12,052 nucleotides of DNA from an uncultured Micrococcales bacterium. GTDB taxonomy: Bacteria; Actinomycetota; Actinomycetes; Actinomycetales; Microbacteriaceae. Numbering within the stretch: position 1 is the first letter of the stretch; every line of letters starts with the position of its first letter. Under the pieces are notes generated by a model that did no database searches, was not told the DNA's origin, and was given only the letters and a program-made list of their open reading frames with translations. Both the position numbers and the translations under genes were made by a program. The stretch covers positions 1 to 12,052 of the forward strand of contig CAIKYE010000248.1 in NCBI GenBank assembly GCA_903831585.1. Reading direction: 5' to 3'. Of this stretch, positions 6,379 to 12,052 are shown piece after piece.

Positions 6379-7351
6379 TGAACTGCAACTCCTTCTTGTT
6401 TCCGAAGATGCCCTGCGGTCTGAAGACAACCAGAGCCATGAGGCCCAAACCAATCAGAATGAAGCGAACCGGGCCGATCTGGTCGGTGGTCAAGAACGTA
6501 ATCACGCCCATGTTGACTAGCCCCTGCAGAACTCCCTCGGTTAGCGAGAGCAGAACCCAGAAAACCATTGAGCCAACGATTGGGCCGAAGATTGTCGCGG
6601 CACCACCGAGCAACATGATTGTCCAGATAAAGAAGGTCAAACCCGTGACATAGTTTCCGGGCTGCACAGAGCGCGGCAAGACGAACACGATTCCGGCCAG
6701 GGTGCCAAGAGCTCCACCCAGAATCAAAGACTGCATCTTGTATGCGTAGACGTTCTTGCCGAGACTTCGAACCGCATCCTCGTCTTCGCGAATTCCCTTG
6801 ACCACGCGACCCCAAGGGCTGCGCATCATGAGCAGAACAAGCAGGGTTGCCAGCGCAACAATTGACCAACCGAAAACGCGAACCCAAAGTTCTTTCTCGG
6901 TCACGTCGAATGGCCAGAACAAATAGTTTCCGGCTGCAAAAGGATTAATCGCATAGAAGTCAGTCGCGAAACCTGAGAGTCCACCCGAACCGCCGGTTAG
7001 GTCTTTTAGCGAAGTTGTTGAAACTATGTAGCGCAAGATTTCTGCCGCCGCAATCGTCACGATTGCAAGATAGTCAGAACGCAGTCGAAGCGTCGGTATT
7101 CCGAGCAGCAGCGCAAAGAGAACCGAGAGAATCATCGAGACTGCGATTGCTTGCCAGAAATTCATTCCGAAGTTCAAGATCGAAACTGCAAAACCATAGG
7201 CACCGATTGCCATGAAAGCTGCCTGACCGAAGTTGAGCAAACCGGTGTATCCGAAGTGCACCGCGAGACCAATTGCTGCGAGAGCGTAGGCAGCGGTTGT
7301 CGGGCTAATAAGCTCGGCGGCCGCGTTGCCGAAGACGAGTGACCAATCCAT
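6371..7351 (-). CDS. livM: Branched-chain amino-acid ABC transporter permease LivM
   Basis: 326-residue inner-membrane permease, one half of the translocation channel with LivH. Family stretches are GYTGLLNFGQAAFMAIGAY (34-52), LRLRSDYLAIVTIAAAEI (88-105), the ATPase-coupling EAA-like loop VVKGIREDEDAVRSLGKN (183-200), LLGGAATIFGPIVG (247-260) and FRPQGIFG (310-317). About eight hydrophobic segments are visible. The length is close to a bacterial LivM without the long N-terminal part seen in E. coli. The start has AAGGAGAG at 7355-7362, which overlaps the livH stop, so the two genes are nine bases apart and likely coupled. It overlaps livG by eight bases. Confidence 0.95.
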   Translation of the reverse strand: MDWSLVFGNAAAELISPTTAAYALAAIGLAVHFGYTGLLNFGQAAFMAIGAYGFAVSILNFGMNFWQAIAVSMILSVLFALLLGIPTLRLRSDYLAIVTIAAAEILRYIVSTTSLKDLTGGSGGLSGFATDFYAINPFAAGNYLFWPFDVTEKELWVRVFGWSIVALATLLVLLMMRSPWGRVVKGIREDEDAVRSLGKNVYAYKMQSLILGGALGTLAGIVFVLPRSVQPGNYVTGLTFFIWTIMLLGGAATIFGPIVGSMVFWVLLSLTEGVLQGLVNMGVITFLTTDQIGPVRFILIGLGLMALVVFRPQGIFGNKKELQFNV

Positions 7352-7360
7352 GTTCTCTCC

Positions 7361-8680
7361 TTAGCCGATTCTTTGCGCTTTGCCCAGGATGCCCTGAGGT
7401 CTAATCAGTAGCACCAGAATCATGACTACTAGTGCGCCAGCAAACTTCAGGTCGGTTGGAATAACCAGCGTTGACATCTCAACGAATACGCCGATAACCA
7501 TCGCTCCAACAGCTGCTCCGAAGGCGGTACCTAGACCACCAAGGGTGACCGCTGCGAACATGAGAAGCAGAATCGAGAAGCCCATGTCCCATGACGCTTG
7601 CAAGAACAGACCGAGCATTACGCCCGAGATACCGGTTAGCGCTCCGGCGATGACCCAGACGATTCGAATGATTCGCTCAACGTCAATTCCGGTCGCCGCT
7701 GCAAGCGAGGCATTGTCTGCAACGGCTCGGGTTGCCTTGCCAATGCGGGTCTTGGTTAGGAATGCCGCGACCAAAAGCAAAATCACAACTCCAACGCCTG
7801 CGCTGATCACGTTGACGGCCTGGGTTGGAACGCCAAAGATGTCCCAGATTTCACCCTGGCTAAGAACCTTCGTGTCACCACCGTAGATGATTTGAAAAAT
7901 GTAGCGAATCACGAGCGAGAGGCCAATACTCACAATCATCATCTGGGTTAGTCCGACGCGACGTTTTCTTAGCGGTCGCCAGATTGCCGCGTCTTGAAGC
8001 CAACCTGAAGCAGAAACAATAATCATTGTCAAAACCGCTGCGAGAAGAAGGTTCATTCCCATCAACTTGCTAAACGTGAAAGCTAGAAGAGCGCCGAGGG
8101 TAACCATCTCACCGTGCGCAAAGTTGTTTAGTGCTGTGGTGCCATAAATCAGGCTCAAACCGATGGCCGCCATGGCTAACAGAATGCCGAGGTTGATTCC
8201 GGCGATCAGTCGACCGAGAAAAACGTTTGTCTCTGCGGCGACCGGCTTATCGCCCGGTCCTCCGGTTGTGGTCGTTGTGTCGTTAAGTGCAAACAAAACG
8301 TTAACTGTGTTGACCACGTCGATCTTTACGGTCTTGGTTGCGCGATTCGGGTCGCGAAGGCTAGCGCCCTCTGGCAAAGTTTCAACTAGCAGAGTCACCT
8401 GGTATTCGCCCTTGGCCGGAGCCGTAACAACCCAGCGACCATCGGCGCCAGTTGTGCCAACAGCCTCAAAGCCAGAACCCGAAACTGAAATCTCGACACC
8501 CTCGAGCGGCACATCGCCATCCTTGATGATGCCACCGATAGAAAGCGCGGTGCTGTCAGGTGCTGGTTCGCCGTCGACTGCGAAAGCAGGTGTGGTTGGC
8601 AAGAGCAGACCAAACATCAATATGAAGAGCCCGAGGCTCACGCCCAACCTTTTGGCTACCCTAATTGCTAGCTGGTTCAA
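7361..8680 (-). CDS. livH: LivH-type ABC permease with an extra secreted N-terminal beta-sandwich domain
   Basis: Permease half of the importer, 439 residues from TTG at 8680 (445 from GTG at 8698), against about 300 for a normal LivH. Numbering below is from 8698. Order: secretion signal with basic IRVAKRLG, hydrophobic core 19-36 and probable cleavage after AFA (38-40); region 50-138 with ALSIGGIIKDGDVPLEGVEI and GADGRWVVTAPAKGEYQVTL, the pattern of carboxypeptidase-regulatory/transthyretin-like domains; a Thr-rich linker (141-145); then the LivH permease from about 158 with YGTTALNNFAHGEMVTLGA (185-203), the loop TRAVADNASLAAATGI (323-338) and IRPQGILG (432-439). TTG at 8680 is preferred because GGAGG (8686-8690) lies five bases upstream; GTG 8698 has no such site. 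It is first in the livHMGF operon. Confidence 0.9.
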   Translation of the reverse strand: MNQLAIRVAKRLGVSLGLFILMFGLLLPTTPAFAVDGEPAPDSTALSIGGIIKDGDVPLEGVEISVSGSGFEAVGTTGADGRWVVTAPAKGEYQVTLLVETLPEGASLRDPNRATKTVKIDVVNTVNVLFALNDTTTTTGGPGDKPVAAETNVFLGRLIAGINLGILLAMAAIGLSLIYGTTALNNFAHGEMVTLGALLAFTFSKLMGMNLLLAAVLTMIIVSASGWLQDAAIWRPLRKRRVGLTQMMIVSIGLSLVIRYIFQIIYGGDTKVLSQGEIWDIFGVPTQAVNVISAGVGVVILLLVAAFLTKTRIGKATRAVADNASLAAATGIDVERIIRIVWVIAGALTGISGVMLGLFLQASWDMGFSILLLMFAAVTLGGLGTAFGAAVGAMVIGVFVEMSTLVIPTDLKFAGALVVMILVLLIRPQGILGKAQRIG

Positions 8681-8701
8681 ACCAACCTCCGTCTGCACAA
8701 G

Positions 8702-8715
8702 AACGCTGAAGCGTT
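8702..8715. repeat. Operator-like palindrome at the liv promoter
   Basis: AACGCT-GA-AGCGTT, two six-base arms with a two-base centre, directly downstream of the liv -10 and over the likely start site. Size and symmetry suit a dimeric repressor. The regulator is not encoded in the window. Confidence 0.45.
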
Positions 8716-8755
8716 TCTATAGATGGGTTTGAGATTACCGCACTTCTGCGGGGGC

Positions 8756-10309
<1,554 letters not shown>

Positions 10310-10332
10310 AAACTTTCGCAGAGGAAAACTAA

Positions 10333-11454
10333 ATGACCGAAATTGAAATTGGCGCGGGAAAACGCGGACGACGTGCTTGGGCATTCGACGATGTTGCCGT
10401 GGTTCCATCGCGACGCACCCGTGACCCGCAAGACGTTTCGACCACTTGGAACATTGACGCATACAAGTTTGAACTACCGGTACTTTCTGCACCGATGGAT
10501 AGCGCAGTTTCACCAGCGACCGCAATTCAAATTGGCAAGCTCGGTGGACTCGGCGTTCTCGACCTCGAGGGACTTTGGACTCGCTACGAAGATCCGAGCA
10601 AGCAGCTCGCAGAGATTGCAAAACTTTCTGCCGAGAAAGCCGTTGCGCGCATGCAAGAGATTTACGCCGAGCCAATCAAGGCAGAGCTTATTCGTGATCG
10701 CATCGCAGAGATTCGCGCCGCCGGTGTAACAGTTGCCGGTGCACTTTCGCCACAGCGCACCGTCGAGTTTTATCAGACCGTGATCAAGGCCGGAGTCGAC
10801 ATCTTTGTGATTCGCGGAACAAACGTTTCTGCCGAGCACGTCTCGAAGCAGGCCGAGCCGCTGAACCTCAAGCAGTTCATCTACGAACTCGATGTTCCGG
10901 TAATCGTTGGCGGCGCCTCGACCTATACCTCGGCCCTGCACCTCATGAGAACCGGTGCCGCCGGTGTTTTGGTTGGCTTCGGTGGCGGTCGCGCCTCTAC
11001 AACCCGCAAGGTGGTTGGCATTCACGCCCCGATGGCTACCGCAGTAGCCGACGTCGCCGGTGCTCGTCGCGACTACATGGATGAGTCTGGCGGCCGCTAC
11101 GTTCACGTCATTGCCGACGGTGGTCTAGGCACCTCTGGCGACATCGTCAAGGCAATCGCCTGCGGCGCAGACGCCGTGATGCTCGGCTCGATTTTGGCTC
11201 GTGCCGACGAAGCACCGGGCAAAGGCTGGCACTGGGGACAAGAGGCTTTTCACGAGGAGCTACCTCGTGGCACAAAAGTCGAGGTTGGCAATTCGGGCAG
11301 CCTCAAGACAATTCTTCACGGCCCATCGAACACGGCCGACGGAACTACGAACGTTGTCGGTGCACTTCGTCGCGCGATGGCGACCACCGGCTACAGCGAT
11401 CTGAAAGAGTTTCAGCGCGTTGAAGTTGTTGTGGCTCCCTACGACGCTCAGTAA
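10333..11454 (+). CDS. guaB3: GuaB3 family IMP dehydrogenase-related protein
   Basis: 373-residue TIM-barrel protein of the actinobacterial GuaB3 family. It has the IMPDH-like start AFDDVAVVPSRRTRD (17-31), LSAPMDSAVS (51-60) and phosphate-binding IADGGLGTSGD (260-270) and VMLGSILAR (282-290), but no CBS domains. The loop that holds the catalytic Cys in GuaB (GSICTTR) reads GRASTTR here, with Ser222 in place of Cys. The C-terminal half (RRDYMDESGGRYVHVIADGG, and GALRRAMATTGYSDLKEFQR at 343-362) is the strongest family signature. The role in actinobacteria is not settled; a nucleotide-binding or regulatory role, or a reaction other than IMP oxidation, are all possible. The ribosome binding site is AGAGGA just before 10327. 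The position straight after guaB suggests a linked job in purine metabolism. Confidence 0.94.
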   Translation: MTEIEIGAGKRGRRAWAFDDVAVVPSRRTRDPQDVSTTWNIDAYKFELPVLSAPMDSAVSPATAIQIGKLGGLGVLDLEGLWTRYEDPSKQLAEIAKLSAEKAVARMQEIYAEPIKAELIRDRIAEIRAAGVTVAGALSPQRTVEFYQTVIKAGVDIFVIRGTNVSAEHVSKQAEPLNLKQFIYELDVPVIVGGASTYTSALHLMRTGAAGVLVGFGGGRASTTRKVVGIHAPMATAVADVAGARRDYMDESGGRYVHVIADGGLGTSGDIVKAIACGADAVMLGSILARADEAPGKGWHWGQEAFHEELPRGTKVEVGNSGSLKTILHGPSNTADGTTNVVGALRRAMATTGYSDLKEFQRVEVVVAPYDAQ

Positions 11455-11459
11455 AAGCA

Positions 11460-12052
11460 ATGTCAAACTCGCAAATCGGTTTCTGGCGAGTAGCCGTTCG
11501 ACCAAAGTTCATCGCGGGCTTTTTGATTTCACTTTTGGCAGCGGCAGCTTTCTCGCTTCTCGGTCAGTGGCAGCTCGATAGGTCGCTTACCAAAGATCAG
11601 ACCGCTGCAGAAATTCAAAAGGTTGTCACGGTTGAGGTGATGCTCGATGTCAAAAACGTTTTCATTGTTGACGGTCGCTTGCAAAACGGCAAAGAGGTTT
11701 TCTGGCTGCTGGCTAACTCGCAAGACTCAACCGGCAAGTCGCTCACGCTCGCAATCGGCCAGAGCGATTCACTGCTGACTGTCGAAGCGGCCAGGTTCGG
11801 CCTCAAGAACTCGATGATTGCTCAGGCGTTCATGCCGGTTAGCGGTTACTGGTTGCCAACAGAAGCGCCGCTGGCAATCGACAAAGCGAACACATACCTA
11901 TTGCACTCGGTTTCTACCGCGCAGCTGATTAACCTTTACTCACCCGACAAGCCCCTTGCCAGTTACACAGACTTTTTGGTTGCCGAGGGTTTCGCCGAAT
12001 CGCTAAGCCCAAAGTTGGGTGAAATCGACGCCGTGCTCGAACCGGCCCCGGC
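11460..12052 (+). CDS. SURF1-like membrane protein, 5' part
   Basis: The first 197 codons of a gene that leaves the window on the right. The N-terminus MSNSQIGFWRVAVRPKF is followed by a membrane helix (about 18-36) ending in LLGQWQLDRS, the typical first-helix end of SURF1 proteins (LGxWQxxR). After it comes a soluble region with VDGRLQNGKEVFWLLAN (70-86) and VSGYWLPTEAPLAI, as expected for the extracytoplasmic loop; the second helix of the family would be beyond the edge. SURF1 proteins assist cytochrome c oxidase assembly (haem a insertion). The similarity outside the first helix is weak, so a divergent member is possible. The ATG lies five bases after the guaB3 stop with no clear ribosome binding site, so translation is probably coupled to guaB3. 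Confidence 0.62.
   Translation, partial: MSNSQIGFWRVAVRPKFIAGFLISLLAAAAFSLLGQWQLDRSLTKDQTAAEIQKVVTVEVMLDVKNVFIVDGRLQNGKEVFWLLANSQDSTGKSLTLAIGQSDSLLTVEAARFGLKNSMIAQAFMPVSGYWLPTEAPLAIDKANTYLLHSVSTAQLINLYSPDKPLASYTDFLVAEGFAESLSPKLGEIDAVLEPAP

Noticed and set aside
6315..6887. 190-codon minus-strand frame overlapping livM and livG
   Set aside because: It covers conserved parts of livM in another frame, and its composition (Arg/Ser/Gly/Cys rich) is typical of an out-of-frame reading.
4790..8680. Urea (Urt-type) transporter instead of Liv
   Set aside because: UrtB also has an N-terminal extension, but the one here looks like a beta-sandwich module; no urease genes are near and the five-gene content fits Liv equally or better. 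Substrate remains open.
8163..8732. 189-codon plus-strand frame opposite the start of livH
   Set aside because: Shadow of the livH N-terminal region; low-complexity Ser/Thr/Pro composition and no start signals. The livH reading has signal peptide, domain and permease motifs.
10510..11106. 198-codon minus-strand frame opposite guaB3
   Set aside because: Antisense shadow of a strongly conserved protein; no own promoter or ribosome binding site.

Overview
The window looks like part of the chromosome of a small-genome, moderate-GC actinobacterium, most likely a member of Microbacteriaceae (for example the freshwater Rhodoluna/Aquiluna type). The signs are the guaB - guaB3 - SURF1-like order, a THUMP-like actinobacterial methyltransferase, a single groES under a CIRCE element, TAnnnT-type -10 boxes, and two genes that appear to be leaderless. 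The family assignment is inference; no rRNA or other taxonomic marker is present. I see no tRNA, CRISPR array, transposase, phage gene or attachment site.

Layout. 1-233 (minus): 5' part of cysD, sulfate adenylyltransferase subunit 2. 372-710 (plus): small two-helix DUF4190-type membrane protein. 707-1903 (minus): SAM-dependent methyltransferase with a THUMP-like C-terminus, convergent with the previous gene and overlapping its stop codon. 1942-1968: CIRCE operator for groES (2034-2330, plus). 2341-3246 (plus): RarD/EamA-type transporter whose first codons are occupied by a terminator-like hairpin. 3247-3491: intergenic leader of livK. 3492-4727 (plus): lipoprotein substrate-binding protein LivK. 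4737-4779: very strong two-way terminator. 4790-8680 (minus): operon livH-livM-livG-livF, tightly packed with 1- and 8-base overlaps. 8699-8803: divergent promoter region with two inverted repeats. 8804-10309, 10333-11454 and 11460-end (plus): guaB, guaB3 and the start of a SURF1-like gene.

How the genes work together. LivK, LivH, LivM, LivG and LivF together make a complete branched-chain/hydrophobic amino-acid (HAAT-family) ABC importer: lipoprotein receptor, two permeases and two ATPases. The receptor gene lies convergent to the other four instead of leading the operon, and it has a visibly different codon choice (many CTA Leu, TCA Ser, GCA Ala), as expected if it is made in much larger amounts. 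LivH carries an extra N-terminal secretion signal and a predicted extracellular beta-sandwich domain, the most unusual protein architecture here. GuaB makes XMP for guanine nucleotide synthesis. Its neighbour GuaB3 keeps the barrel but has Ser where GuaB has its catalytic Cys, so it is unlikely to be a second IMP dehydrogenase.

Most of the window is ordinary housekeeping DNA. The points worth a second look are the LivH fusion, the hairpin inside the rarD start, the GuaB3 active-site change, the paired operators between liv and guaB, and the two leaderless promoters. I do not see a wholly new multi-gene system.
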